From: Pseudomonas deceptionensis
GTDB lineage: Bacteria > Pseudomonadota > Gammaproteobacteria > Pseudomonadales > Pseudomonadaceae
Length of the DNA: 64,000 nucleotides
Reading direction: 5' to 3'
Assembly (NCBI RefSeq): GCF_900106095.1
Contig: NZ_FNUD01000002.1
Coordinates: 4,485,501 to 4,549,500 of the forward strand
The first letter of the stretch is position 1. Each line of letters starts with the position of its first letter. A program made the position numbers and the translations under genes. Shown one piece after another: positions 1-8,801 of this stretch. The notes under the pieces are model-generated. The model had not been told where the DNA came from and ran no database searches. It saw only the letters and a list, made by a program, of their open reading frames with translations.

Positions 1-246
1 AAAGACCTGCAGCACTGGAACAAGCTCAGCGGCAACAACCTCAAGGCAGGTCAAATCCTGGTCATGCAGGACACGCGCAAGCCAACAGCCAAAAAGCCGA
101 CGCAGTACAAGGTCAAGAAAGGCGATTCGCTGTACATCGTGGCCAAGCGGTTCAACGTTGAGATGCAACATCTCAAGCGCTGGAACCCGAGCAGCGCCAA
201 AGCCCTTAAACCCGGGCAGATGCTGACTGTCTCCAGTCCACGCTAA
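1..246 (+). CDS. mltD: Membrane-bound lytic murein transglycosylase D, C-terminal fragment (LysM repeats)
   Basis: The frame is open from base 1 to the TAA at 244-246, so only the last 81 residues are present and the true start lies outside the window. They hold the end of one LysM repeat and a complete second one (YKVKKGDSLYIVAKRF followed by HLKRWNP). LysM modules bind peptidoglycan glycan; in the MltD family they follow a catalytic SLT domain that cleaves murein to anhydromuropeptides. The identification as MltD rests on these tandem C-terminal LysM repeats and on synteny: in Pseudomonas mltD lies beside the yej-like transporter and fabI. The catalytic part cannot be seen, so another LysM protein is possible but less likely. 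Confidence 0.8.
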   Translation, partial: KDLQHWNKLSGNNLKAGQILVMQDTRKPTAKKPTQYKVKKGDSLYIVAKRFNVEMQHLKRWNPSSAKALKPGQMLTVSSPR

Positions 247-264
247 ACACAACACCGATACATT

Positions 265-312
265 TGCGGGCAAGTTGTTTCCTACGTCTGAGTAGGAAAC
301 AACTTGCCCGCA
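265..312. repeat. Perfect 21-bp inverted repeat (hairpin) after mltD
   Basis: Bases 265-285 and 292-312 are exact reverse complements around a 6-base loop, forming a very strong hairpin 18 bases after the mltD stop codon. There is no U-run after the 3' arm (it continues tgctttcc), so it is not a textbook intrinsic terminator. It may still end or protect the mltD transcript, or be a palindromic repeat element. Confidence 0.7.
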
Positions 313-402
313 GTGCTTTCCAGAGTGGCCTTTTTCCTACAGATACAAGCTGTTACTGTACGGAAACCCTAAGCCCAATGCCTGGATCGGATCTCTGACT
401 TG

Positions 403-2232
403 ATGCGTCCCCTCCTTACGCTATTTATCAGCCTGGCCTTGAGCTCCCCTGCAGGCGCAACCCTGAGCGAAAGCCACGGTTATGCGCAGTTCGGCACACT
501 CAAATACCCGGCCACGTTCACCCATTTCGACTGGGTCAACCCGGACGCGCCCAAAGGCGGGACCTTGAAGGTCATGGCGTTCGGCACCTTCGACACGCTC
601 AACCCTTACACCTTCAAAGGCACCAGCCCGGTATCGACCCCCAACTTCCTGCAATACGGGGTCAATGAGCTAAACGAAACGCTGATGGCCGGGACTGGCC
701 AATACGCCCCCTCCGGCGACGAGCCCACCTCCAGCTATGGGTTGATCGCACAGTCGGTGGAGTACAACGAAGACCGTAGCTGGGTGGTCTTTAACCTGCG
801 CCCCGAAGCCCGATTTCACGACGGCGCCCCGATTACGGCCTACGACGTAGCGTTCTCATACAACCTGCTGCTCAAAGAAGGTCATCCGCAATACAGGACC
901 AACCTCCAGGAGGTCCTGCGGGTAGATGTTCTGGGGCCCAAGCGCATCCGTTTTGTATTCAAGCGCGCGGGCAACCCCTTGCTGATTCTGCGCCTGGGCG
1001 AATTGCCCGTGCTGCCCCAGCACTACTGGGCAAAACGCGACTTTAAGGCCACCACCTTTGAACCCCCACTGGGCAGCGGCCCGTACCGCATCACCAAGGT
1101 CACCCCCGGTCGACAAGTGATTTTTGAGCATGTCAAAAACTGGTGGGGCGCCAACCTGCCGGTCAACCGTGGCAAATACAACTTCGACCGCGTGGAAGTG
1201 GAGTTCTACCGCGACAGCGATGTCGCGTTCGAAGCCTTTAAAGCCGGCGAGTTCGATATCTATATCGAACACCAGGCCAAGAACTGGGCCAATGGCTATA
1301 ACTTCCCCGCAGTACGCCGTGGTGACGTGATCAAAGCCGAAATCACCCACCAGATCCCGACTCAAACCCAAGGGCTGTTCATGAACAGCCGCCGCCCGAC
1401 CTTTGAGCAAACCAAAGTCCGCGAGGCTCTGGGTTTGATGTTCGACTTTGAATGGACCAATCGCGCCCTGTTCAACAGCGCCTACCAGCGCGCTGCAAGC
1501 TATTACCCCAATAGTGAGTTCTCGGCCACAGGCATTCCCCAGGGGCATGAATGGCTGATGCTGTCGCCTTACCGCAACCAGCTGCCGCCCGAGATGTTCA
1601 GCCAGCCCTTCGCCCTGTCGCAAACCAAGGGCGAGGGAATTCCTCGGCAAACCCTGCGTCAGGCGCTGGGCCTTTTGGCTGAGGGCGGATGGACGCTGTC
1701 GGGGCAACGCCTGCTAAACAGCGACGGTAAACCGCTTCGTTTCGAAATATTGCTGGTAAACCCGAACCTTGAGCGCATCCTGCAACCCTATGTGGAAAAC
1801 CTGGCGAGTATCGGCATCGACGCCCGCTTGCGTACCGTAGACCGCGCCCAATACAAGCAGCGACTGGATCAATTCGATTTCGACATGATCCTGATGACCC
1901 TCGACCAGACCCTGAGCCCCGGTCTTGAGCAGTGGCAGTACTTCCACTCCAGCCAGGCCGGGGTCAAGGGCAGCAAAAACTATGCAGGCGTGTCCAACCC
2001 GGTTGTCGACCACTTGTTGGAGCGATTGCTGGCAGCCCAGACCCGTGACGAACAATTGTCGGCCGGACGAGCCCTGGACCGCGTGCTGTTGTGGCAGTAC
2101 TACATCATTCCTAACTGGTATCTGAATTATCACCGCCTGGCGTACCGCAACCGGTTCGCCTTTGTGACTACGCCGCCCTACACCCTGGGCCTTAGCGCGT
2201 GGTGGCTTAAGCCTACGGAGAAAAAACAATGA
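403..2232 (+). CDS. Extracellular oligopeptide-binding protein, SBP_bac_5 family (YejA-like, first copy)
   Basis: A 609-residue periplasmic solute-binding protein of ABC importers. Residues 1-19 form a signal peptide with probable cleavage after SSPAGA. The mature part has features of the DppA/OppA/YejA family: an early WVNPDAPKGGTLK motif, then a FNLRPEARFHDGAPITAYDV segment. I take ATG 403 as start; TTG at 400 is in frame directly before it. The stop overlaps the start of the next gene by 4 bases, so the two are translationally coupled. YejA proteins in enterobacteria deliver peptides, including microcin C, to YejBEF. This copy is clearly paralogous to the following gene, and the two may have different ligands for one permease. 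Confidence 0.9.
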   Translation: MRPLLTLFISLALSSPAGATLSESHGYAQFGTLKYPATFTHFDWVNPDAPKGGTLKVMAFGTFDTLNPYTFKGTSPVSTPNFLQYGVNELNETLMAGTGQYAPSGDEPTSSYGLIAQSVEYNEDRSWVVFNLRPEARFHDGAPITAYDVAFSYNLLLKEGHPQYRTNLQEVLRVDVLGPKRIRFVFKRAGNPLLILRLGELPVLPQHYWAKRDFKATTFEPPLGSGPYRITKVTPGRQVIFEHVKNWWGANLPVNRGKYNFDRVEVEFYRDSDVAFEAFKAGEFDIYIEHQAKNWANGYNFPAVRRGDVIKAEITHQIPTQTQGLFMNSRRPTFEQTKVREALGLMFDFEWTNRALFNSAYQRAASYYPNSEFSATGIPQGHEWLMLSPYRNQLPPEMFSQPFALSQTKGEGIPRQTLRQALGLLAEGGWTLSGQRLLNSDGKPLRFEILLVNPNLERILQPYVENLASIGIDARLRTVDRAQYKQRLDQFDFDMILMTLDQTLSPGLEQWQYFHSSQAGVKGSKNYAGVSNPVVDHLLERLLAAQTRDEQLSAGRALDRVLLWQYYIIPNWYLNYHRLAYRNRFAFVTTPPYTLGLSAWWLKPTEKKQ

Positions 2233-4070
2233 TGCCTTTGCGTACGTTGCTCAAGCCCCTTGCCGGCTTGCTGTTGGCCGGTTTTGCCAGCGCGGCGCTG
2301 GCCGCCCCTCAACATGCCTTGACCCTCTATGACGAGCCGCCGAAATACCCGGCCGACTTCAAGCATGTCGATTACGTGAACCCGGACGCCCCCAAGGGCG
2401 GGACGTTTCGCAAATCCGCGCTGGGCAGCTTTGACAGCCTCAACCCCTTTATCAACAAAGGCGTACCGGCCGACGACATTGATCTGACCTACGACACCCT
2501 GGCCCGGCAGACCCTCGATGAACCTTTCACGTCCTACGGCCTGATCGCCGAAAAAATCGAAAAGGCCCCCGATAACAGCTGGGTGCGTTTTTACCTGCGC
2601 CCCCAGGCAAAGTTCAGTGACGGTCATCCGATTCGTGCCGAAGACGTCGTGTTCAGCTTCGATACCCTGATGAAAAACGGCTCACCGCTGTACAAGGGCT
2701 ACTACAGCGATGTCGACCAGGCCATCGCGGAAAACCCGTTGCAGGTGAAATTCACCTTCAAGCACAACAAGAATCGCGAATTACCGATGATTCTTGGCCA
2801 GCTCCCGGTTCTGCCAAAGCACTGGTGGGAAACACGGGAGTTCGGCAAAGGCAATCTTGAAGTACCGCCAGGCAGCGGGCCTTACACCATCAAAGAGATC
2901 AAGCCCGGACGTTCAATCCGTTACGAGCGCAACAAGGACTACTGGGGCAAGGACCTGCCGATCAACAAGGGGCTGTACAACTTTGACGCGGTTACCGTCG
3001 ATTACTTTCGCGACAACAGCGTCGCGTTCGAAGCCCTCAAGGCCGGGCAGTTTGATTACTGGCTGGAAATCAGCGCCAAGAACTGGGCCGGCGCCTACAA
3101 CGCCCCGGCATTCACCCAGGGCCGTTTGATAAAAGAAGAAATCCGCAACCACAACCCGACAGGCATGCAAGGTTTCGTCTTCAACCTGCGCAAACCCATG
3201 TTCCAGGACGTGCGTGTGCGCGAGGCTCTAAGCCTGCTGTTCGACTTTGAATGGGCCAACAAGCAGCTGTTCAGCGGCGCCTACGCCCGTACCGGCAGCT
3301 ATTTCGAAAACTCGGAAATGGCCGCCAAAGCGCCGCCGACCGAAGAAGAACTGGCCATTTTGGAGCCCTTGCGCGGCCAGATCCCCGATCAGGTATTCAC
3401 AGAAGTCTTCAAACCGAATGTCACCGACGCCAGCGGCATGATTCGCGACCAACAGCGCCGCGCCTACCAATTGCTGCAAGACGCCGGCTGGCGCATCGTC
3501 GACGACAAAATGGTCGACGCACAGGGCAAGCCGGTAACAATCGAGTTTCTGCTGGCACAAACCGACTTTGAGCGAATCCTGCTGCCCTACAAACGCAACC
3601 TCAGCGACCTGGGCATCGACTTGCAGATTCGCCGGGTCGACACCTCCCAGTACCTGAACCGTCTGCGCTCACGGGATTACGACATGATCGTCGGCAGCTT
3701 CCCGCAATCGAGTTCACCCGGCAGTGAACAGCGCGAGTACTGGGAATCGCAGAGCATCGACAAGCCCGGCAGCCGCAACTTTATCGGCCTCAAGGACCCG
3801 GCTATCGACCAGTTGACTGAAGGCCTGATCAACGCCGAGTCAAGGCAAAGCCTGATCAACCATGCCAGGGCGCTGGACCGTGTATTGCAGTGGGGCTTCT
3901 ACGTGATCCCCAACTGGCACATCAAAACCTGGCGCGTGGCCTACTCGAGTCATATCGGCCATCCCGAAGTGACCCCAAAGTACGACATTGGTACCGCTAC
4001 ATGGTGGGCAAAGCCTGACGCCAAACCTGCCACCCCGACTAAACCTACAAGCGCGAGCCTGGAGCCTTAA
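2229..4070 (+). CDS. yejA: Extracellular oligopeptide-binding protein, SBP_bac_5 family (YejA-like, second copy)
   Basis: A 613-residue periplasmic binding protein with a signal peptide ending near FASAALA (residues 19-25). It shares long blocks with its upstream paralogue, for example YVNPDAPKGGTFRKSALGSF and GSGPYTIKEIKPGR against GSGPYRITKVTPGR. It begins at ATG 2229 inside the upstream stop and ends directly before the ATG of yejB with no gap, so it is part of one transcript with the permeases. The C-terminus has an extra Lys/Pro/Thr-rich tail (about residues 596-613). Expected to capture oligopeptides for the YejBEF importer. It is the better candidate for YejA itself because it abuts yejB. 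Confidence 0.9.
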   Translation: MMPLRTLLKPLAGLLLAGFASAALAAPQHALTLYDEPPKYPADFKHVDYVNPDAPKGGTFRKSALGSFDSLNPFINKGVPADDIDLTYDTLARQTLDEPFTSYGLIAEKIEKAPDNSWVRFYLRPQAKFSDGHPIRAEDVVFSFDTLMKNGSPLYKGYYSDVDQAIAENPLQVKFTFKHNKNRELPMILGQLPVLPKHWWETREFGKGNLEVPPGSGPYTIKEIKPGRSIRYERNKDYWGKDLPINKGLYNFDAVTVDYFRDNSVAFEALKAGQFDYWLEISAKNWAGAYNAPAFTQGRLIKEEIRNHNPTGMQGFVFNLRKPMFQDVRVREALSLLFDFEWANKQLFSGAYARTGSYFENSEMAAKAPPTEEELAILEPLRGQIPDQVFTEVFKPNVTDASGMIRDQQRRAYQLLQDAGWRIVDDKMVDAQGKPVTIEFLLAQTDFERILLPYKRNLSDLGIDLQIRRVDTSQYLNRLRSRDYDMIVGSFPQSSSPGSEQREYWESQSIDKPGSRNFIGLKDPAIDQLTEGLINAESRQSLINHARALDRVLQWGFYVIPNWHIKTWRVAYSSHIGHPEVTPKYDIGTATWWAKPDAKPATPTKPTSASLEP

Positions 4071-5144
4071 ATGCTGGCTTATATATTCAGGCGACTGCTG
4101 CTGATTATTCCGACGCTATTCGGGATTTTGCTGATCAACTTCATCATCATCCAGGCCGCCCCCGGTGGCCCGGTGGAACAGATGATCGCCAAGCTCGAAG
4201 GCTTTGATGGCGCCACCAGCCGTATCGCGGGCGGGGGTTCCGAGGTCTCGGTGGCGGGCTCCAACTATCGCGGCGCACAGGGGTTGGACCCGGAGCTGAT
4301 CAAGGAAATCGAAAAGATGTACGGCTTCGACAAATCGGCGCCGGAACGCTTGTGGATCATGATCAAGAACTACGCCCGGCTAGATTTCGGCGAGAGCTTC
4401 TTTCGTGACGCCAAAGTCATAGACCTGATCAAGGAGAAGATGCCGGTCTCCATCTCTCTGGGATTGTGGAGCACCCTGATCATGTACCTGGTGTCAATCC
4501 CGCTGGGGATCGCCAAGGCCACGCGGCACGGCAGCCACTTTGACGTCTGGACCAGCTCGTTGATCATCGTGGGCTACGCGATCCCGGCCTTCCTGTTTGC
4601 CATCCTGTTGATCGTACTGTTTGCCGGGGGCAGCTATTTTGACTGGTTCCCGTTACGCGGCCTGACCTCCAACAACTTCAATGAACTGAGTGTGGGCGGC
4701 AAGATCCTCGATTACTTCTGGCACCTGGCGTTACCGGTCACCGCGCTGGTGATCGGCAACTTCGCGACCATGACCTTGCTGACCAAAAACAGCTTTCTGG
4801 ATGAGATCAACAAGCAGTATGTAGTGACCGCCAAGGCCAAGGGGCTGACCAACCACCGCGTGCTCTACGGCCATGTTTTTCGCAATGCAATGCTGCTGGT
4901 GATTGCCGGCTTCCCCTCAGCCTTTATCGGGATCTTCTTCACCGGCTCATTGCTGGTTGAAGTGATCTTCTCCCTGGACGGTCTGGGCCTGATGAGCTTC
5001 GAGGCCGCAATCAACCGCGACTATCCCGTAGTGTTCGGCACCCTGTTCATTTTTACGCTGGTCGGGCTGGTGGTGAAACTGATCGGAGACCTCTCATACA
5101 CCCTGGTTGATCCGCGTATCGACTTTGAAAGCAGGGAGCATTGA
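4071..5144 (+). CDS. yejB: Oligopeptide ABC transporter permease YejB
   Basis: A 357-residue inner-membrane permease of the DppB/OppB type: an N-terminal membrane anchor ([20 protein letters not shown]), a periplasmic segment of about 100 residues, then five more hydrophobic segments. The EAA-type loop that contacts the ATPase is visible as [20 protein letters not shown]. The long N-terminal periplasmic insertion ([17 protein letters not shown] region) is typical of YejB as opposed to shorter DppB proteins. It starts directly after the yejA stop and is followed by yejE after one base. Forms the membrane channel with YejE. Confidence 0.93.
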   Translation: MLAYIFRRLLLIIPTLFGILLINFIIIQAAPGGPVEQMIAKLEGFDGATSRIAGGGSEVSVAGSNYRGAQGLDPELIKEIEKMYGFDKSAPERLWIMIKNYARLDFGESFFRDAKVIDLIKEKMPVSISLGLWSTLIMYLVSIPLGIAKATRHGSHFDVWTSSLIIVGYAIPAFLFAILLIVLFAGGSYFDWFPLRGLTSNNFNELSVGGKILDYFWHLALPVTALVIGNFATMTLLTKNSFLDEINKQYVVTAKAKGLTNHRVLYGHVFRNAMLLVIAGFPSAFIGIFFTGSLLVEVIFSLDGLGLMSFEAAINRDYPVVFGTLFIFTLVGLVVKLIGDLSYTLVDPRIDFESREH

Positions 5145-5145
5145 G

Positions 5146-6165
5146 ATGAAATTATCGCCCCTCAATCGACGACGTTACGAACGCTTCAAAGCCAACAAGC
5201 GTGGCTGGTGGTCACTGTGGATTTTTCTGGTGCTGTTTGGGCTAAGCCTGAACGCCGAATTGATCGCCAACGACAAGCCGCTGGTGATCAATTACGACGG
5301 CCAATGGTATTTCCCGGCACTCAAACGCTACCCGGAGACCGACTTTGGCGGCGAATTCCCGCTCGAAGCCAACTACAAGAGCCCGTACATCCGCGAACTG
5401 CTGGCCAAGAAAGATGCCTGGGTCGTGTGGCCACCCATCCCTTACAGCTATCAGAGCATCAACTACGACCTGAAAGTCCCCGCACCCGCACCGCCTTCCG
5501 CCGAGAACTGGCTGGGCACGGATGACCAGGGGCGTGATGTCCTGTCGCGGGTGATATACGGCTTTCGGATATCGGTGCTATTTGCACTCACGCTGACCAT
5601 CTTGAGTTCAATCATTGGCGTTATCGCCGGGGCACTTCAGGGCTTTTATGGCGGCTGGGTCGACCTGGCCGGTCAGCGGTTTCTGGAAATCTGGTCCGGT
5701 TTGCCCGTGTTGTACCTGCTGATCATTCTCGCCAGCTTTGTGCAGCCCAACTTCTGGTGGCTGCTGGGGATCATGCTGCTGTTCTCGTGGATGAGCCTGG
5801 TGGATGTGGTGCGCGCAGAGTTCCTGCGAGGACGAAACCTGGAGTATGTGCGTGCTGCCCGCGCCCTGGGCATGCAGGACATGGCCATCATGTACCGCCA
5901 CATTCTTCCCAACGCCATGGTCTCCACCATGACGTTTATGCCGTTTATCCTGACTGGCGCCATTGGCACCCTCACCGCGCTGGATTTTTTGGGGTTCGGC
6001 CTGCCACCGGGTGCGCCATCACTGGGTGAACTGGTCGCCCAGGGCAAGTCCAACCTCCAGGCCCCGTGGCTGGGTATCAGTGCATTCGCGGTGCTGGCAA
6101 TCATGCTCAGCCTGCTGGTGTTTATCGGTGAGTCCGCTCGCGATGCCTTCGACCCGAGGAAATGA
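5146..6165 (+). CDS. yejE: Oligopeptide ABC transporter permease YejE
   Basis: A 339-residue DppC/OppC-type inner-membrane permease. ATG 5146 is chosen rather than an upstream in-frame ATG at 5107 because it gives the family-typical start MKLSPLNRRRYERFKANKRG, a cytoplasmic basic segment before the first membrane helix, and a GGGAG Shine-Dalgarno in the end of yejB. It contains the conserved ENWLGTDDQGRDVLSRVIYG motif of this permease class and the ATPase-contacting loop YVRAARALGMQDMAIMYRHI. It ends one base before the yejF start. Partner of YejB in the peptide channel. Confidence 0.93.
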   Translation: MKLSPLNRRRYERFKANKRGWWSLWIFLVLFGLSLNAELIANDKPLVINYDGQWYFPALKRYPETDFGGEFPLEANYKSPYIRELLAKKDAWVVWPPIPYSYQSINYDLKVPAPAPPSAENWLGTDDQGRDVLSRVIYGFRISVLFALTLTILSSIIGVIAGALQGFYGGWVDLAGQRFLEIWSGLPVLYLLIILASFVQPNFWWLLGIMLLFSWMSLVDVVRAEFLRGRNLEYVRAARALGMQDMAIMYRHILPNAMVSTMTFMPFILTGAIGTLTALDFLGFGLPPGAPSLGELVAQGKSNLQAPWLGISAFAVLAIMLSLLVFIGESARDAFDPRK

Positions 6166-6166
6166 G

Positions 6167-7777
6167 ATGACGCAGGACAATCTGATCGAAGTGCGCGATC
6201 TCTCCGTCGAGTTCGTCGCCGGTGAACAGCCGCAGCGTGTGGTGCAAGGCATCAGTTTTGATATACGGCGCGGTGAAACGCTGGCACTGGTCGGCGAAAG
6301 CGGCTCGGGCAAGTCGGTCACTGCACACTCGATCCTGCGGCTGCTGCCCTACCCGACCGCGCGCCATCCAAGCGGCAGCATCGCGTATTCAGGGCAAGAC
6401 TTGCTGAGCCTGGACGAGAAAAAACTGCGGCATATACGTGGCAACCGCATTGCGATGATTTTTCAGGAGCCCATGACCTCGCTTAACCCGCTGCACAACA
6501 TTGAAAAACAAATCAATGAAGTGCTGGGCATTCACAAAGGGATCACGGGCAAGGCCGCCACACAGCGCACACTGGAGCTTCTTGAGCTGGTAGGCATCCC
6601 TGAGCCTTACAAACGCCTCAAGGCGCTGCCACACGAGCTCTCAGGCGGCCAGAGGCAGCGCGTCATGATCGCCATGGCCCTGGCGAACGAACCTGAGCTG
6701 CTGATTGCCGACGAACCCACCACCGCCCTGGACGTCACGGTGCAGTTGAAGATTCTTGATTTGCTCAAGGATCTGCAAGCCCGCCTGGGCATGTCGCTGT
6801 TACTGATCAGTCACGATTTGAACCTGGTTCGAAGAATTGCTCACCGAGTATGTGTCATGCAGCGCGGTTGCATCGTCGAACAAGCATCGTGCGAGCAGCT
6901 GTTCCGTTCGCCGCAGCATCCTTACACCCGGGAACTGCTCAGCGCAGAGCCCAGCGGAGGCCCGGCCAGCACCGTTGCAGGGCCGCCATTGCTGGAAGTC
7001 GAGGACCTGAAAGTCTGGTTCCCGATCAAAAAAGGGCTGTTGCGCAAGACGGTCGACTACGTGAAGGCGGTTGACGGAATCAACTTCAGCCTGCCACAGG
7101 GACAAACCCTGGGCATTGTGGGAGAAAGCGGATCGGGTAAGTCGACACTGGGCCTGGCAATTTTGCGTCTGATTGCCAGCCGGGGTTTAATCCGTTTTGA
7201 AGACAAACGACTAGACTGTCTGTCGCGACAAGAAGTCAGACCGCTGCGACGGCAAATGCAGGTGGTGTTCCAGGACCCGTATGGCAGTCTCAGCCCACGC
7301 ATGAGCGTCAGCGAGATTGTCGGTGAAGGTTTGCGCATTCACCGGATGGGCACCGCGCCAGAGCAGGAAACCGCAATTATTGAAGCCTTGCGAGAAGTAG
7401 GTCTGGATCCGGAAACCCGGCACCGTTACCCTCACGAGTTTTCAGGCGGACAACGGCAAAGAATCGCCATTGCCCGTGCACTGGTTTTAAAACCGGCGTT
7501 GATTCTGCTGGACGAGCCAACCTCAGCGTTGGACCGGACTGTACAACGCCAGGTAGTTGAGCTGCTGCGCTCACTGCAAGCCAAGTACAACCTGACGTAT
7601 TTGTTTATCAGCCATGACCTGGCTGTGGTCAAAGCGCTGAGCCACCAGCTGATGGTGGTCAAGCATGGCCAAGTGGTCGAACAGGGTGATGCGCAAAGTA
7701 TCTTTGCCTCACCGCAACATCCATATACACAGCAGTTGCTGGAAGCCGCCTTTTTGGCACCAGTGGCTGTCGATTAA
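6167..7777 (+). CDS. yejF: Oligopeptide ABC transporter ATPase YejF (two fused nucleotide-binding domains)
   Basis: A 536-residue cytoplasmic ATPase carrying two ABC domains in one chain, as in E. coli YejF. First half: Walker A GESGSGKS, signature LSGGQRQR, Walker [10 protein letters not shown]-loop SHDL. Second half: Walker A GESGSGKS, signature FSGGQRQR, Walker B LILLDEPT, again SHDL. ATG 6167 ([16 protein letters not shown]) is chosen; an open frame extends upstream to 5963 but overlaps yejE almost entirely and has no family similarity. Each half has the short oligopeptide-transporter extension after the ABC core ([13 protein letters not shown] and [13 protein letters not shown]). Powers YejBE. 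Confidence 0.95.
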   Translation: MTQDNLIEVRDLSVEFVAGEQPQRVVQGISFDIRRGETLALVGESGSGKSVTAHSILRLLPYPTARHPSGSIAYSGQDLLSLDEKKLRHIRGNRIAMIFQEPMTSLNPLHNIEKQINEVLGIHKGITGKAATQRTLELLELVGIPEPYKRLKALPHELSGGQRQRVMIAMALANEPELLIADEPTTALDVTVQLKILDLLKDLQARLGMSLLLISHDLNLVRRIAHRVCVMQRGCIVEQASCEQLFRSPQHPYTRELLSAEPSGGPASTVAGPPLLEVEDLKVWFPIKKGLLRKTVDYVKAVDGINFSLPQGQTLGIVGESGSGKSTLGLAILRLIASRGLIRFEDKRLDCLSRQEVRPLRRQMQVVFQDPYGSLSPRMSVSEIVGEGLRIHRMGTAPEQETAIIEALREVGLDPETRHRYPHEFSGGQRQRIAIARALVLKPALILLDEPTSALDRTVQRQVVELLRSLQAKYNLTYLFISHDLAVVKALSHQLMVVKHGQVVEQGDAQSIFASPQHPYTQQLLEAAFLAPVAVD

Positions 7778-7796
7778 TCTGATAGAGGAACAACAC

Positions 7797-8591
7797 ATGG
7801 GTTTTCTCGCCGGTAAGCGCGTCCTGATCGTCGGTGTCGCTAGCAAATTGTCCATCGCTTCTGGCATTGCTGCCGCCATGCACCGTGAAGGCGCTGAACT
7901 TGCTTTCACTTATCAGAACGAAAAGCTTAAAGGCCGCGTTGAAGAGTTCGCTGCAGGTTGGGGCTCCAGCCCTGAACTGTGCTTCCCTTGCGACGTTGCC
8001 AGCGATGAAGAAATCGCCAAGGTCTTCGAAGACCTGAGCAAGAAGTGGGACGGTCTGGACTGCATCGTTCACTCGGTAGGTTTCGCCCCTGGCGACCAAC
8101 TGGATGGCGACTTCACCGACGCTACCACCCGTGAAGGCTTCCGCATCGCTCACGACATCAGCGCCTACAGCTTCGTGGCCCTGGCCAAAGCCGGTCGCCC
8201 GATGATGAAAGGCCGCAATGGCAGCCTGCTGACCCTGTCGTACCTGGGCGCCGAGCGCACCATGCCTAACTACAACGTGATGGGCATGGCCAAAGCCAGC
8301 CTGGAAGCGGGTGTACGTTACCTGGCAGGCAGCCTGGGCCCGGAAGGCACTCGCGTTAACTGTGTATCGGCTGGCCCGATCCGCACCCTGGCAGCGTCGG
8401 GCATCAAGAACTTCCGTAAAATGCTGGCGGCCAACGAAGCGCAGACTCCACTGCGTCGCAACGTCACCATCGACGAAGTCGGCAATGCCGGCGCCTTCCT
8501 GTGCTCTGACCTGGCGTCGGGCATCAGCGGCGAAATCATGTACGTAGACGGCGGCTTCAACACCACCGCAATGGGCAGCCTCGAAGAGTAA
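7797..8591 (+). CDS. fabI: Enoyl-[acyl-carrier-protein] reductase (NADH) FabI
   Basis: A 264-residue short-chain dehydrogenase-fold enzyme that reduces trans-2-enoyl-ACP, the last step of each fatty acid elongation cycle. The FabI-specific Tyr-x6-Tyr-x6-Lys-type catalytic region is present as Y149, Y159 and K166 ([19 protein letters not shown]), and the [11 protein letters not shown] loop that lines the triclosan pocket is intact. The nucleotide-binding start is [23 protein letters not shown] 7797 follows GAGGAA by seven bases; an upstream extension to 7665 lies inside yejF. Only 19 bases separate it from yejF, so it may be read partly from the yej transcript. A strong terminator follows. Confidence 0.97.
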   Translation: MGFLAGKRVLIVGVASKLSIASGIAAAMHREGAELAFTYQNEKLKGRVEEFAAGWGSSPELCFPCDVASDEEIAKVFEDLSKKWDGLDCIVHSVGFAPGDQLDGDFTDATTREGFRIAHDISAYSFVALAKAGRPMMKGRNGSLLTLSYLGAERTMPNYNVMGMAKASLEAGVRYLAGSLGPEGTRVNCVSAGPIRTLAASGIKNFRKMLAANEAQTPLRRNVTIDEVGNAGAFLCSDLASGISGEIMYVDGGFNTTAMGSLEE

Positions 8592-8615
8592 ACACTTCGT
8601 TTCAAACGCTCCCTG

Positions 8616-8650
8616 AAAACGCCCGGTGCATTGATTGCATCGGGCGTTTT
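8616..8650 (+). terminator. Intrinsic terminator of fabI
   Basis: aaaacgcccg-gtgca, a 5-base loop, then tgcat-cgggcgtttt form a stem of about 15 bp with a U-rich 3' arm, 25 bases after the fabI stop. Confidence 0.85.
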
Positions 8651-8752
8651 GCGTTTAAGGGCCGTAACCCGCATGGACTGCGCGCAAGCTGGGTTGCCGC
8701 AATTCAGGTGGATCGCGGTGACGCCATCGCCGGAAGCAAAAACCGCCCATAA

Positions 8753-8782
8753 AAAATGGCCGCTCAATGAGCGGCCATTTTT
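8753..8782 (-). terminator. Intrinsic terminator of ppiD
   Basis: aaaatggccgct / agcggccatttt form a perfect 12-bp stem with a short loop, 20 bases after the ppiD stop read on the minus strand; the flanking A-run becomes the U-run. The T-run on the plus side would also let it act on readthrough from fabI. Confidence 0.85.
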
Positions 8783-8801
8783 AGTGAAGCGGGAAGAACG
8801 C

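Noticed and set aside
5963..6166. N-terminal extension of yejF into yejE
   Set aside because: The extension lies wholly over the end of yejE, lacks similarity to ABC ATPases, and a good start exists at 6167.
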